This document shows positions 43,932 to 54,480 of a stretch of DNA of 64,000 nucleotides, one piece after another (position 1 is the stretch's first letter; every line of letters begins with the position of its first letter). Source of the DNA: Bosea beijingensis (GTDB lineage Bacteria > Pseudomonadota > Alphaproteobacteria > Rhizobiales > Beijerinckiaceae); contig NZ_CP132359.1 of NCBI RefSeq assembly GCF_030758975.1, forward strand, positions 5,199,427 to 5,263,426, written 5' to 3'. A program made the position numbers and the translations under genes. Below the pieces are notes generated by a model. That model was not told where the DNA came from and searched no databases. It saw nothing but the letters and a program-made list of their open reading frames with translations.

Positions 43932-46664
43932 ATGTCGCGTCTGCGTATCCACCTGCTGGTCGGGATCGTGCTCTCTGCCCTCGTGCTGTCAGGCGGGCAT
44001 GGCTGGCTACGGGAACGACTGATCGATCTGCGCTACGGTCTGCTGACCCGGCCCGCCTCCGCCACTATCGCGCTCGTTGAAATCGATCCGCCGTCGATCT
44101 CCGCAATTGGGCAGTGGCCCTGGCCGCGCAGCGTTCACGCTAAGCTGCTGCAGGCGCTCGAAAAGGCGGGTGTCAGCGATGTCGTCTTCGACGTGGATTT
44201 CAGCTCCCCGTCCAATAGTCAGGATGACGCGGCATTTGCGTCGGCCCTGGAGGCGGCCGGCGGTTCCACGATCCTTCCGGCCTTTCGTCAGCGGCATAGC
44301 CCGAGCGCCGATGGGAAATCGATCTACATCAATCGCCCGATTGCCGCCTTCGCCCAGCATTCATGGTCCGGACTCGTCAATGTCCTGCCGGATAGGGACG
44401 GGGTCATTCGGCGTTATCCGTTCGGCGCGCGCATCAACGGCGAATTCATCCCGTCCGTGGGGTCGCTGCTCGCGAGCCGGCACGACGACACTGCGCCGAG
44501 CTTCCGGATCGACTTCGGCATCCGAACTGAAACGGTCCCGTCCGTGCCGGTCATCAACGTTCTCAATTCCGATGCGAGGGCATTGGCGACCCTTCAAGGC
44601 AAACGCGTCATCGTCTCGGGGACAGCCGCCGAACTCGGTGACCATTTTCTGACACCCAACGGCAGGATCATGCCGGGATCGATGATCCAGGTGCTCGCCG
44701 CCGAGTCGATCCTTCAGGGACGCGCGATCGGCCTAACCTCGCGCTATACCTCGCTTGCTAGCCTCTTCATCATATCGCTTGGCGTGACGTGGGCGTGGCG
44801 CCGGCTCAGCGTCGGCAAACTCGCAACGAGCATGATTGTCATCGCCATCGCGACCGAGACCACCGCGTTTGTCGTGCAGATGCACTGGCCGATCGCGATC
44901 GACACGACGCTCGTTGTCGCCGCAGGGCTGACCTATGCACTGGCCGCTGCGCTCGATGAGATCGACATACGCGGGCTGCTGCGAATGGTCGCGGAGCGCC
45001 GCTTCCATCGCATCGCCATGTCGCTTCGCGACGGGCTGGTCTGCACCGATGCGGCGGGCCGTATCACACTCTGGAATAACGGTGCGCAGAGCATCTTCGG
45101 CTACAATTCGGACGAGATTATCGGCAAGCCGTTCGAGACCTTGTTGGCAGGGCAGGAAAAACGGTCTGGCGTAGGGCCATTCGGCTTGAGCGACCTACCA
45201 AGGAGCGCCCTGCAAGACGGCGGTGGCATCCTGACCGAACTTGTCGGCTTGCGATCGAACGGAGAAATGTTCGATCTGGAATGCAGTCTCTCAGGATGGG
45301 AGACGCCCGAGGGCTTTCAGCACGGCGCCGTTCTGCGCGACATCTCGCAGCGCAAGCGCCAGCAGGAGCGCATTCGCTACCTCGCCGAATGCGACCCGAT
45401 ATCCGGGTTGCCCAATCGCAACTCGCTGCTTGCGACCCTGGATCGTGAGCATCGCGATGGTCGCGCCGGGAACGCTGCCATCGTTCTGCTGTCCATTGAT
45501 CGCTATCGACAGATCACGCAGCTTCACGGCGCCTCGGCAGCCGACGCCATAGCGATAGCTGTTGCTCGCCGCCTTCAGAGGCTTTTCCCCGACAGTCCGA
45601 TGATTGCACGCCTTGCCGGTGACGAGTTCGCAATTCTGGCGTCATCACCGAATGAAGCCGAGGACGTTGCCGCCGCGGCAATGGAGACGTTCCGGCAGGA
45701 GGCGATCACGTTCGGCGATCGTGCTCGCCGCGTGCCCCTGTCGATTGGCATTGCCAACAAGGCCGAGGCGACCGACGCGGAGAACTGGCTGGGCAACGGG
45801 CAGTTCGCCCTCTCCGCGGCCAAGGCTGCAGCAGCTGCCGAACCAAAGACCTACGAGCCCGACATGCGCGCTGCGATCGAGCGTCGTGAGGTTCTGGAGG
45901 CGGAGCTGCGGCTTGCCCTGCAACGCAACGAGTTCGAGCTGTTCTATCAGCCGCAGACCGATCTGCGCAGCGGAGCGGTTATCGGTGCCGAAGCGCTAAT
46001 CCGCTGGCACCATCCCGAACGTGGGTTTGTCTCCCCCGGCGAGTTCATGCCGGTGGTCAATACGAGCTCCCTTTCCGAGAGTGTCGCAGCGTGGGTCCTG
46101 GAAACGGCCTGTCGGCAAGCCGCTGCCTGGCAGCAACGCGGCAACCCGATCCGCATCGGGATCAACCTGACGCAGTCGCAGTTCACGGTCGGCGATCTGG
46201 TCGCGGACGTTAAAACCCACCTCGACAGCCTGGCGCTGCGTCCCGATCTCATCGAACTGGAAGTGACCGAGGACATCATCCTGGAAAGCGCCGGCGCCGC
46301 GCAGGCCATGCTCGGTTCGCTGCGGGCCCTTGGCGTCAAAATCGCCTTCGACGATTTCGGCACGGGTTACGGCAGTCTGACCTACCTCAAGGCATTCCCG
46401 CTCGACACCATCAAGATCGACCAGTCATTTGTGCGCAACCTTGTGCCCGGCAGCGACGATGCGGCGATCGTCCGCGCCACGATAAGGCTAGGTCATGCAC
46501 TCGGCCTGTCTGTCATCGCCGAGGGCATAGAGACGGAACAGGTCGCAGCGATGCTTACCGCAGAGGGCTGCGACGAGGGCCAAGGCTATCTGATCAGCCG
46601 TCCGATCCGAGCTGCGGAGTTTGAGAAGCGCTTCCTACGGCCCTCTACCGAACTCGCTGCCTAA
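43932..46664 (+). CDS. CHASE2-PAS-GGDEF-EAL membrane c-di-GMP enzyme
   Basis: 910 residues from the ATG at 43932 with GGGGGAAGAAG upstream. N-terminal helix (HLLVGIVLSALVLSGGHGWL), an extracellular CHASE2 domain (~30-270; GVSDVVFDVDFSSPSNSQDD), three helices (~270-350), a PAS domain (~370-480), GGDEF (~490-640; motif AGDEF in RLAGDEFAIL) and EAL (~650-900; EALIRWHHPERG, DDFGTGYGSLTYLKAFP, EGIETEQV). The EAL motifs are intact, so phosphodiesterase activity is likely. The AGDEF variant may still bind GTP. It couples an outside signal to c-di-GMP level. Confidence 0.92.
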   Translation: MSRLRIHLLVGIVLSALVLSGGHGWLRERLIDLRYGLLTRPASATIALVEIDPPSISAIGQWPWPRSVHAKLLQALEKAGVSDVVFDVDFSSPSNSQDDAAFASALEAAGGSTILPAFRQRHSPSADGKSIYINRPIAAFAQHSWSGLVNVLPDRDGVIRRYPFGARINGEFIPSVGSLLASRHDDTAPSFRIDFGIRTETVPSVPVINVLNSDARALATLQGKRVIVSGTAAELGDHFLTPNGRIMPGSMIQVLAAESILQGRAIGLTSRYTSLASLFIISLGVTWAWRRLSVGKLATSMIVIAIATETTAFVVQMHWPIAIDTTLVVAAGLTYALAAALDEIDIRGLLRMVAERRFHRIAMSLRDGLVCTDAAGRITLWNNGAQSIFGYNSDEIIGKPFETLLAGQEKRSGVGPFGLSDLPRSALQDGGGILTELVGLRSNGEMFDLECSLSGWETPEGFQHGAVLRDISQRKRQQERIRYLAECDPISGLPNRNSLLATLDREHRDGRAGNAAIVLLSIDRYRQITQLHGASAADAIAIAVARRLQRLFPDSPMIARLAGDEFAILASSPNEAEDVAAAAMETFRQEAITFGDRARRVPLSIGIANKAEATDAENWLGNGQFALSAAKAAAAAEPKTYEPDMRAAIERREVLEAELRLALQRNEFELFYQPQTDLRSGAVIGAEALIRWHHPERGFVSPGEFMPVVNTSSLSESVAAWVLETACRQAAAWQQRGNPIRIGINLTQSQFTVGDLVADVKTHLDSLALRPDLIELEVTEDIILESAGAAQAMLGSLRALGVKIAFDDFGTGYGSLTYLKAFPLDTIKIDQSFVRNLVPGSDDAAIVRATIRLGHALGLSVIAEGIETEQVAAMLTAEGCDEGQGYLISRPIRAAEFEKRFLRPSTELAA

Positions 46665-46770
46665 CGGCACCGGTCACGGGTCAGGCATAGGCCGGATGTC
46701 GGAAGTTGGCGCGATTGCACCGCCGATAAGGTAAAATAGCTTCGGATACGGCTCCAATTTTGGATGCGTC

Positions 46771-47225
46771 ATGCCTGTCGAAGCTCAACAGATCGATCAG
46801 CGCCCCGCGTGGAACATCGGTCGTATCGTTGGTCGCAAGCCGCCACTTGCGCCACGCCACATCTGGGCAATCCGAACACGTTTGCAGCAAGATCGGCGGG
46901 TTCGAGACCTGGCGATGTTCAATCTCGACAGTAAGCTGCGAGGCTGTGACCTGGTTCGCCTGCGTGTGGGCGATGTCGTACTTTGGCGGAACCGTGAGGT
47001 TTGGGACGTCGATCGTCCAGCAGATGACCGCTAGACCTGGTCCACTCGAGCTGACGGACCCGACTCGGGAAGCGCTGACCGCCTGGCTCAGAATGCGTCC
47101 GAACGAGTAAGGCGATTGCATTTTCCCCAGTCGCAGCCGGACGGGTGACCATGTGAAACATGGTAATATGGCCGCTTGCTCGATGATTGGGTCTCGCTGA
47201 TTGGGCTGGATTCTCGGCGCGCCAT
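46771..47225 (+). pseudogene. Broken tyrosine recombinase (integrase) gene
   Basis: Pieces of one integrase in several frames: NIGRIVGRKPPLAPRHIWAI, RTRLQQDRRVRDLAMFNLDS, KLRGCDLVRLRVGDV (46771-46980), then RPGPLELTDPTREALTAWLR (47028-47095) and LLDDWVSLIGLDSRR (47176-47220). This order matches the catalytic domain of widespread alphaproteobacterial integrases, but a conserved Arg-His-Tyr set is not complete, and frameshifts and a stop intervene. A remnant of a mobile element. Confidence 0.82.
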
Positions 47226-47569
47226 GCGGGCGCTGGCCAATCGGCTTCATTGGCGGGCCAGGCGGAGGGGAAACGAGCGAAAGTGCTCGCGTTTCGCGAG
47301 GCGACAGGGGCTCTTCGCTCCGCGTTTTGAGCGCGTATGCGCCGACCGCCTGTCGGCGGCGCCCATCCCAGATCTCCTCCAAGCAGGCCGGCTGTGGAAA
47401 CGCTGCGCCGCATCCTCATCCGCAACGTCGTTCGGCACGGTCGCCCACCATGACACGGCAGCCGCAATCGTTATCGCAAGCGGCACAAGGTTCCGATGAT
47501 CGAGCTCCCTTACTACTTGATCGACAAAATCAAGCTGCTGCGCAATCAGCGAGGGATCGAGCATTCCGG
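47226..47569. other. No gene recognised
   Basis: About 340 bases after the integrase remnant. Frames are Arg/Ser-rich and look non-coding. A short frame ATG-ATCGAGCTCCC at 47496 leads into the decayed gene described next. Confidence 0.4.
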
Positions 47570-48000
47570 AAGCACTCCAGGACAAAGGTCGTGCTGGCGC
47601 TCAAATGCTTCGCGACCCGGGCCGTCTTCGACCTCTTGCGCGGCCTCATCGACGGCGCGACGACAAGCCGCAGAAGTCTTCATAGACAACGTCGCCGACC
47701 ACGCAGAGGCCTTCGCGGAAGTCGGCAGCTAGGCGATCTCCTATGCGGCGGGCGTTCCGGCCGCTGCTGCGACGCTGCTCATCGCCAAGCGCAACTGGGA
47801 CGTGCGGACGATTGTCAATGTCGAGGAGCTGGCGCCGAGGCCCTTCCTCGCCCTGCTCGACCGCATGGGACTGCCCACCCACATCAAGGACGCCGATGGC
47901 GACCGGCCGCTGAGCTACGCCGAGGAGCGTGCCCGCGCGACAAGGCGCGCCGAGGAACTGGTTCCGGTCGCCTGGATGGAGCCGGCAACGCCTTGCGAAC
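47570..48000 (+). pseudogene. Decayed gene of unknown function with in-frame TAG
   Basis: Two frames carry protein-like sequence: VVLALKCFATRAVFDLLRGL (frame 1, ~47589-47650), then after a shift EVFIDNVADHAEAFAEVGS, a TAG at 47730-47732, and without further break ISYAAGVPAAAATLLIAKRN, VEELAPRPFLALLDRMGLPT and DADGDRPLSYAEERARATRR. The coding-like composition on both sides of the stop suggests one gene broken by a frameshift and an amber codon. I do not recognise the family. Confidence 0.5.
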
Positions 48001-48854
48001 CGGGTATCAGACTGCCGCGGAACAGTTTAGCGCACTCGAAAGCCGCCGGACGGCGTTGGCGACCAGAATATGCACGCTCATGAGCGTTCGGGCCGCCGTC
48101 GATCCGGCGTGATGGTTGACGGCTGCATACCGCCGGTATCTCCAGAGGACCGATGCCCCCCAACGAGCCCACCATATCCGAACGGATTGACGAGGCTCGA
48201 ACACCACGGACAACGGGCGGCGGCCCGCGGCACGCTGCGATTGCAGCTCGCACAGACCAATCTGGAACGAAAAGTCACGGATCCAACTCCCCTGTGCGCC
48301 AGCGAACGGCGCGGAACACCACGGTCTGACATTGGTCGAGGCCCGGAGGAGATCGGCGTCAGCACTATCAGACTGCCACGGAGCCCCTCCGGTAAAGACA
48401 TATTCTTTACGGATCTCCGTAGTCATCAGCGTCTGAATTCGTTTTACCATAGACCGTACATAATCGCGCCGCGACGATCTTCAATCGCACCACAAAAATA
48501 ACTTCAGAGCACCAATCTGAGATTTGACTTTATTTTTCTTATGCTTCAACATCTCTGCGCTATGATCAAAACCGTTCTTCTGGCCGGTGTTTTCTGCACC
48601 GGCAGCCAGCTCGCACGCCAGTAGCCCTGGTTCGACGCCGCCTGAAGGCATTTGAGCGCGTCCGAGCCAGGGTAAACTAGCTGGCCCGGAATTCTCGAGA
48701 GGCGATGTGCCATATTTCTCGCCGGCAAGCCCCGCGAGCGCACGAGAACCCGGGCATTTGATGCCAATAGGAAGCTGCTCGAGAAAGCAAACCATGAGCC
48801 CTGGCGCCCGAAGCATGCGGCGCAGGAGCGGCTTCCCAGCTGAAAGAACGGATC
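48001..48854. other. No gene recognised; imperfect 17-base direct repeat
   Basis: About 850 bases with no convincing gene. TATCAGACTGCCGCGGA (48005-48021) recurs as TATCAGACTGCCACGGA (48366-48382), one mismatch, 361 bases apart; these could be ends of a lost insertion sequence. Composition from 48400 to 48550 is AT-richer than the neighbourhood. Confidence 0.45.
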
Positions 48855-48989
48855 ATGAGCAAGAAGAACCGCAGCGGAAACCGAGAGCCGAAGAAACCCA
48901 AGCAGCCGAAACTCCCGGTGCAGACCGCGACCTCCATCGCCGAACTCGGCAAGTTGCAGAGCCAGCCTAGGAAGAAGGGCGGGAAATAG
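48855..48989 (+). CDS. Small basic protein (44 residues), conserved type
   Basis: ATG at 48855: MSKKNRSGNREPKKPKQPKL, then PVQTATSIAELGKLQSQPRK and KGGK. Highly basic, disordered N-terminus with a short helix. Short proteins starting MSK-N-R-GNRE-KKPK are common in alphaproteobacterial genomes as hypothetical genes. On the opposite strand just downstream (about 49150-48990) EIERLRQIIKALR hints at an IS66 TnpC remnant. Confidence 0.6.
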   Translation: MSKKNRSGNREPKKPKQPKLPVQTATSIAELGKLQSQPRKKGGK

Positions 48990-49235
48990 CGAAGCCGGGC
49001 GTCCAAGAAACAAGCTGGTGGGCCGGTCGCCCGCCAGCGACGTCGTGGAGATTATTCGCGCCCGCAGCCGGACGCAATGCCTTGATGATCTGGCGTAGGC
49101 GCTCGATCTCCGCCTCGCCTCGGAGGCACTTCGAAAGAGCCTCCCGTACATGTCCCCGCCGAAACACGGCCGGCACACACCGTCTGCCAACATTTCTCGC
49201 TGTCTGGTCTTATTGTCGTGAGAAGGAGAGCCTTT

Positions 49236-49535
49236 ATGATCACAGGTTCGCAATGTCGTGCAGGACGCGCGCTCGTCGAAGTTACCCGGGCGAAGCTGGC
49301 CAGCCGCTCTGGCGTGCATGAAGCCGTCATCGAGCAGTTCGAGCGCAAAGTTCAAGAACCAGAGCCGAAAGAGATCGGTGCCCTCAAGGCCGCGCTCGAG
49401 ACGCTCGGCGCCGTGTTCATCGAGGACAATGGCGGCGGCATCGGCGTGCGCCTGAAATTCACGGAATCGGAAGCCAAGCGGATCGCTCGCCTGGAAGGTG
49501 AAGGCGGCATCGTTTCCAGCGACAGAGTGCCGTGA
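49236..49535 (+). CDS. Helix-turn-helix (XRE-type) small protein
   Basis: 99 residues from the ATG at 49236 with AAGGAGA upstream. The N-terminal part (RALVEVTRAKLASRSGVHEA; VIEQFERKVQEPEP) follows the XRE helix-turn-helix pattern, with the LASRSGVHEAVIEQFE segment as recognition helices. The middle (ALKAALETLGAVFIEDNGGG) also matches small Xre-like repressors. The C-terminus is acidic/polar. Role: probable repressor of a small mobile or stress module. No partner gene is evident. Confidence 0.75.
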   Translation: MITGSQCRAGRALVEVTRAKLASRSGVHEAVIEQFERKVQEPEPKEIGALKAALETLGAVFIEDNGGGIGVRLKFTESEAKRIARLEGEGGIVSSDRVP

Positions 49536-49594
49536 TGTCCTGCCTCATTGATATCACCATTCAACGATGCAATCGGAAACTGAGTGAGAATAAA

Positions 49595-49765
49595 ATGAGA
49601 AACGACAACTACTGGATATATGGAACGATACCTTACAAACTTCTGAGATGCCTCGGCTTATACGTTAGGCTTCTGACGATATTGATCAATATGTTGCTGA
49701 TCGCGATAGCCATAGCAACATTTCCGTACTGGATTCCGACCATGCTCCGAAGGATCGGCATGTGA
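49595..49765 (+). CDS. Small membrane protein
   Basis: 56 residues from the ATG at 49595 (MRNDNYWIYGTIPYKLLRCL), with GAGTGAGAATAAA upstream. One long hydrophobic segment (LLTILINMLLIAIAIATFPY) and a basic C-terminus. The gene is AT-richer than its neighbours, a sign of transfer. No family recognised. Confidence 0.45.
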   Translation: MRNDNYWIYGTIPYKLLRCLGLYVRLLTILINMLLIAIAIATFPYWIPTMLRRIGM

Positions 49766-49910
49766 TTCATGATGTCGCTTCGATGGCGCGCCCGACGATC
49801 CATTGCACGGTCGCAATCTACGGCCTCCTTCAAGACTTAGGCAGGGATATGGGCCGAGCGGGCGCGAATTCTGAGGGCTTGTGATGCTGGCGAAACAAAC
49901 TGAGTGATCG

Positions 49911-50141
49911 ATGAGACGAATTCTGGTCAGCACCGACCTGTCGACCAGTTCGGATCGGGCATTCAGGCGGACTACGCTTGTTGCCAAGCAGCTTAGGTCC
50001 TCCCTGTCCGTCGTACAGGTCGTCGATGGCCGCGCAACAACTGGCGCGGTCCTACGACAGCAAGCGGATCATTCTGGACGAGACGCCGTTGACGACTGGA
50101 TGGTCGGCGCCACCGGCGTACTGCTCGCCGTGAAGCCATAG
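49911..50141 (+). pseudogene. Truncated universal stress protein
   Basis: MRRILVSTDLSTSSDRAFRR and TTLVAKQLRSSLSVVQVVD are a clean UspA N-terminal strand-helix-strand. After residue ~40 similarity ends and the sequence becomes non-family (GRATTGAVLRQQ) until a stop at 50139. The ATP loop GxxGxxG of UspA is missing. It is a remnant in the decaying region. Confidence 0.72.
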
Positions 50142-50279
50142 CTCGGACTGCGCCGCAGAGCAGCATTGGCAAAGCAAGCAATGTACCCGCATCGCTGCTG
50201 CACCACGCGAGTTGCATTGAACTCCGTCAGCGTCAACCGGCCGGTGGAGGATGGGCCGATCCTGTGGAGCATGGCGGCC

Positions 50280-50967
50280 TTATGGCATGCGCGGAAGACC
50301 GATCCTGATGCCGGTTTCAGTGATGATGTGACGCATCGAGATGTCGAGGGGCTGCGGCATGATCGAAGCCATTGCCGCTTGCTCATAACCGACGCCAATC
50401 GCGATCGCGGTTGCAGGCAATTGCGCCAGTGCGATCGAAGAAGCCGCCTCCATAGCCAAGTCGGTAGAGGTCGGGATCGAAGCCGACGAGTGGTGCGATC
50501 ACGATGTCCGGCACGACCAGCTCGCCATCCGCCGGGATTGGGATGTTCCAGACGCCGGGCGCCAGGCGGTCTCCCTGTCGCCAGTTGCGGAAGATGAGCG
50601 GCGCCCGGCTCGCGACCACCACGGGTAGTGCCGTGCGCGCGCCGCGAGCCTGGAGCGCCGCTGGCCAGGGCCGCAGATCCGGCTCGCCGCGGAACGGCCA
50701 ATAGGCACTGACGACACGCCCGTCGGGGTCGCCGATCAGCGTGTCCAGTGCCCGCGCGATCCTTTCCGCCCCTTCGGCACGGACCGAGGCTGGAAGCGCA
50801 AGGCGTTCCGCGATCAGCCGTTCCCGCTGGACCTTGCGCCAGGCCGTGACGCCCTGCGTGGGCGATGGCGGAGGAGCGAGGCCGAAATAAGCGGGATCGA
50901 CCTCACGCATGAAGCAGAGCGGCGAGGCGTAACCGCGCGGCTCGTCATCGTCATCGTCGGTCATCAT
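50280..50967 (-). pseudogene. 5-formyltetrahydrofolate cyclo-ligase, frameshifted
   Basis: The N-terminal ~185 residues (RKVQRERLIAERLALPASVR; VPDIVIAPLVGFDPDLYRLG; YGGGFFDRT) match the family that repairs 5-formyl-THF to methenyl-THF. At about 50425-50430 the frame shifts (expected RTLAQLPATAIAIGVGYEQ is split), and the genuine C-terminus GVGYEQAAMASIMPQPLDIS continues in another frame to a stop at 50280. The break looks like loss of one CT in a CTCT run. It could also be a sequencing error. Confidence 0.8.
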
Positions 50968-51606
50968 CCTTCCGTCTGCGTCGCCACGACGCGCCAGAGA
51001 TCGTCCGGCACCGCCGGGTTGCGGGCGAACGTCCAGATGCCGACGTTGCGCAACGGGGTCGAGACATTGCGGAAGAACAGGCTCACGGGGCGGCGCAGCA
51101 GTTTGAAGGATTCGCTAGTGAAGCGGATCGACAACTCCATCCGCTCCTCTTCGACCCGGGCTTCGACGATCTCGAGCTCGATGCTCGAAAACAAGGTTTC
51201 AACCGTCGCTTCACCCACCTCCTCGCGCTCGCCGATCGCCTTGCTGAAGGCATCGTAGACCTCGGGCGAGAGCCAGCTACTCAAAGCACCCCGAGCCCCG
51301 GCGTCGAAGGCAGAAACGACCACTTCATAGGTGGCGAGCGCCTTTCCGACGAAAGCCTCGACCGAGGTCGTGCCATCCCGCTGCAAAAATCTCGCGCATG
51401 GCGGCGGCTGTGCGCGATGCGATCGCGGACAGGGCACGCGGGTCGGGCTTCTGCTGCGCCTGATCGCCGGCAGTCTGCTCGGCCGGCTCGCCATTCCCCG
51501 CCTGTCCGAGCGAAGTCAACTGCTGTGTGAACCAGACGAGGTTCCAATAGATGCAGATCAGCCAAAGCAGCGTGCTCAGCCCGGTGCTGTCGGCTTCATG
51601 GGGCAT
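50964..51606 (-). pseudogene. Tim44-like membrane-associated protein, frameshifted
   Basis: From an ATG at 51606 the first part has a membrane segment (STLLWLICIYWNLVWFTQQL) and a Gln/Pro linker, and ends near REIFAA. In a second frame after about 51388 the Tim44 core follows: VEAFVGKALATYEVVVSAFD, ALSSWLSPEVYDAFSKAIGE, WTFARNPAVPDDLWRVVATQ. The match to TimA/Tim44-like proteins is clear, but the two parts are out of frame by one base. It overlaps the cyclo-ligase by four bases. Confidence 0.78.
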
Positions 51607-51644
51607 CGCGACCTCCTTGTCCCGGCTCCGGCTCCCGGCGCGCG

Positions 51645-53249
51645 TCAGGCTTCATGGTCCGTGCCGACGATGCGCGGCAGCGTCTCGAACTGGTGGAAGG
51701 GCGGCGGCGAGGATAACGCCCACTCCAGCGTCGTCGCGCCCTCGCCCCACGGATTGTTGCCGGCCGGGCGCTTGCGCCAGAACGCCTCGCCGACCATCAC
51801 GAAAAAGACCAGTAAACCTGCCGCCGAGATGTAGGAGCCGACCGAGGAAATGAAGTTCCAGCCGGCATAGGCGTCGGGGTAATCGGCATAGTGGCGTGGC
51901 ATCCCGGCGAGCCCGAGGAAATGCTGCGGGAAGAACACCAGGTTCACGCCAATGAACATCAGGGCGAAATGCAGCCGCCCAAGCCATTCATTGGTCAGGT
52001 AGCCGCTCATCTTCGGGAACCAGTAGTAGAAGCCTGCGAAGATGCCGAACACGGCGCCGAGCGACAGCACATAATGGAAATGGGCGATGACGTAGTAGGT
52101 GTTGTGCAGGACGCGGTCGATGCCGACATTCGCCAGCACCACACCGGTGACGCCACCGATGGTGAACAGGATGATGAAGCCCATCGCCCAGAGCATCGGC
52201 ACGCTGAAACGGATCAAGCCGCCCCACATCGTCGCGAGCCAGGAGAATATCTTGATGCCGGTCGGCACCGCGATCACCATTGAGGCGAAGGCGAAATAGC
52301 GCTGCGTGTTGAGCGACAGCCCCGCCGTGTACATGTGGTGCGCCCAGACGATCAGGCCGATCGCGACGATGGCATAGGCCATGCCGAGATAGCCGAAGAT
52401 CGGCTTCTTCGAGAAGGTCGAGACGACGTGGCTGACGATGCCGAAGGCCGGCAGGATCATGATGTAGACCTCCGGGTGCCCGAAGAACCAGAACAGGTGC
52501 TGGTAGAGGATCGGGTCGCCGCCGCCGGCCGGATCGAAGAAGGTCGTGCTGAAATTGCGGTCGGTCAGCAGCATCGTGATCGCCCCCGCCAGAACGGGTA
52601 GCGCGAAGAGCAGCATGAAGGCGGTGACCAGCATCGCCCAAGCGAAGAGCGGCATGCGGTGCATGGTCATGCCCGGCGCGCGCATGTTCAGGATCGTGGT
52701 GATGAAGTTGATCGCGCCCAGGATCGAAGCCGCGCCTGAGAGGTGAATCGACAGGATGACGAAATCGACCGCCGGGCCGGGCTGGCCGACCGCGGATGAG
52801 AAGGGCGGGTAGAGTGTCCAGCCGCCGCCATGGCCGGAGGTGCCCGGTGCCCCCTCGACGAAGAGCGAGCAGAGGAAGAGCACGAAGGACGCGACCAATA
52901 GCCAGAACGAGATGTTGTTCATGCGCGGGAAGGCCATGTCCGGCGCGCCGATCATCAACGGCACCATCCAGTTGCCGAAGCCGCCGATCAGAGCCGGCAT
53001 GATCACGAAGAAGATCATGATCAGGCCGTGGGCGCTGACGACCACGTTGAACACCGCCGGGCTGGCGAAGATCTGCATGCCCGGCTGCTGCAGCTCCATC
53101 CGCATCGCGACCGACAGGGCCGTGCCCAGCACGCCGGCCAGGCAGGAGAAGATCAGGTAGTGCGTTTCGATGTCCTTGTGGTTGGTCGACAGGAACCAGC
53201 GGGTCCAAAAGCCGGGCCGGTGGTCGGCGGTCTCGACGTGAGCTGTCAT
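51645..53249 (-). CDS. ctaD: Cytochrome c oxidase subunit I
   Basis: 534 residues with 12 helices. Haem and Cu-B ligands are visible: [20 protein letters not shown] (His of Cu-B), WAHHMYTAG (His pair) and the [12 protein letters not shown] ligands of haem a/a3. The K/D channel residues occur in [20 protein letters not shown]. It is the catalytic subunit of an aa3-type oxidase. No ctaC (subunit II) or ctaE (III) lies nearby, so it is a lone copy. Its start overlaps the XdhC-like gene by four bases. Confidence 0.95.
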   Translation of the reverse strand: MTAHVETADHRPGFWTRWFLSTNHKDIETHYLIFSCLAGVLGTALSVAMRMELQQPGMQIFASPAVFNVVVSAHGLIMIFFVIMPALIGGFGNWMVPLMIGAPDMAFPRMNNISFWLLVASFVLFLCSLFVEGAPGTSGHGGGWTLYPPFSSAVGQPGPAVDFVILSIHLSGAASILGAINFITTILNMRAPGMTMHRMPLFAWAMLVTAFMLLFALPVLAGAITMLLTDRNFSTTFFDPAGGGDPILYQHLFWFFGHPEVYIMILPAFGIVSHVVSTFSKKPIFGYLGMAYAIVAIGLIVWAHHMYTAGLSLNTQRYFAFASMVIAVPTGIKIFSWLATMWGGLIRFSVPMLWAMGFIILFTIGGVTGVVLANVGIDRVLHNTYYVIAHFHYVLSLGAVFGIFAGFYYWFPKMSGYLTNEWLGRLHFALMFIGVNLVFFPQHFLGLAGMPRHYADYPDAYAGWNFISSVGSYISAAGLLVFFVMVGEAFWRKRPAGNNPWGEGATTLEWALSSPPPFHQFETLPRIVGTDHEA

Positions 53250-54109
53250 CTCATTCTCCCTACGAGGCGCAGTGGCTCGGCCCGTGTCGCGGCCAGATCC
53301 CCCGCTTGCGGCGCCTCTACCCGCTCGACGCGGCTGCGGCGGACGAGCACGATCTCCGCGATGACAGACAACGCGATTTCCTCAGGCGTGCGCGCGCCGA
53401 GAGCGAGTCCCGCCGGGGCCTGGATCCGATCAAGCGCCTGGCGGTCGAAGCCGACCTTGCGCAGATGGGCCAGCACCAACCCGGCGCGCTTGCGGCTGGC
53501 GATCAACGCGATATGACCGACCTCGTTCGAAAGCAGGCGGCGAAGTGATTCATGGTCGCCGCGGTGCTGCGTCGCGACGACCGCAAAATCGCCGGCGGCC
53601 GGCGTCGCCGCCGCATAGTCGGGATCGTCGGTGATAATGCGGGAGGCCTCGGGAAACCGTTCCGCAACGGCCATGGTGTCATCGACGATGACCGCGAACC
53701 CCAGCAGGGCGCCGAAGTGGCACAGGCACTCGGCGACGCGGCCATGCCCCAGGATCCAGAGCGCTGGTCGCGCCAAGACCGGCTCAAGATAGACCCGCAA
53801 CCGGCCGCCACAACGCATGCCCGCGCCGAGCACCTCGCTGTCGAGATCGACCTCGACGAGTTGCGGCATACCGGTCGCAGAGGCTTCGACCGCGGCATGA
53901 GCGACCGTGGATTCGGCGCAGCCGCCGCAGACCCAGCCGGCGATGCCCCCGCCCTAGACATCGAACAGCGCTTTCGCGCCACTGCGGCCTGCGCTGGAAC
54001 CCTGCGCCTCGACGACGACTCCGAGCGCGAAGGCGCGGCTGGCAGCAGATAGTTCGGCAGCCAGCAGGAGGATATCCGTTCCGGTAAAATCGGCGGCGCG
54101 CACGCCCAT
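53246..54109 (-). pseudogene. XdhC/CoxI-family maturation factor, interrupted by TAG
   Basis: Reading from the ATG at 54107-54109, XdhC N-terminal sequence (DFTGTDILLLAAELSAASRA; VVVEAQGSSAGRSGAKALFD) runs to a TAG at 53954-53956, then in the same frame the conserved motif AGWVCGGCAESTVAHAAVEA and the C-terminal Rossmann part (WILGHGRVAECLCHFGALLG) follow to 53246. Family proteins sulfurate and insert the Mo cofactor of xanthine/CO dehydrogenases. Only the one amber codon breaks it. Confidence 0.82.
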
Positions 54110-54291
54110 GGCATCCCCATCCCAGAAGACTGGGCCCGCTATGCTCAGGGAATCCCGCCGGTCAGCTGTTCCACATGGACGATGGCGTTGCCCAGTTCCG
54201 CCATGTTGCGCATTTAAAAGAAGCGAACAAACGAATTTAAGGGCAGGTTGAGTGCATTAATTGTACTACAAAGACCGTGGAGGCGCTGCGC

Positions 54292-54480
54292 ATGGATATC
54301 GAGCTGGCCCGAACTGTCTGGAGATCGTGCGGATGCGCAGCTTCGTGCGCGCCGCCGAGCAGCTCAACATCAGCCAGACCGCCGTCAGCTCGCGCGTCAA
54401 GGCCCTGGAGCAACAACTAGGGCGCCATCTTTTCATCCGCACAAGAACGGCGCCTTGCTGACACCAGCTGCTTGTTCGCG
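54292..54480 (+). pseudogene. LysR-family regulator, broken N-terminal fragment
   Basis: MDIELAR starts at 54292, then frameshifts occur; LEIVRMRSFVRAAEQLNISQ and TAVSSRVKALEQQLGRHLFI form a good LysR helix-turn-helix in a second frame, and GALLTPAACSRAP lies in a third. At least two 1-base losses are needed to explain it (for example CGCAACAAG to CGCACAAG). The effector domain is absent. It is divergent from the XdhC-ctaD group, so may once have regulated it. Confidence 0.8.

Noticed and set aside
43206..46664. A single 1152-residue dehydrogenase-repeat-CHASE2-GGDEF-EAL fusion protein
   Set aside because: The frame is open only because the repeat lacks stops. The CHASE2 gene has its own ATG and ribosome-binding site at 43932, and the dehydrogenase part is cut in mid-domain.
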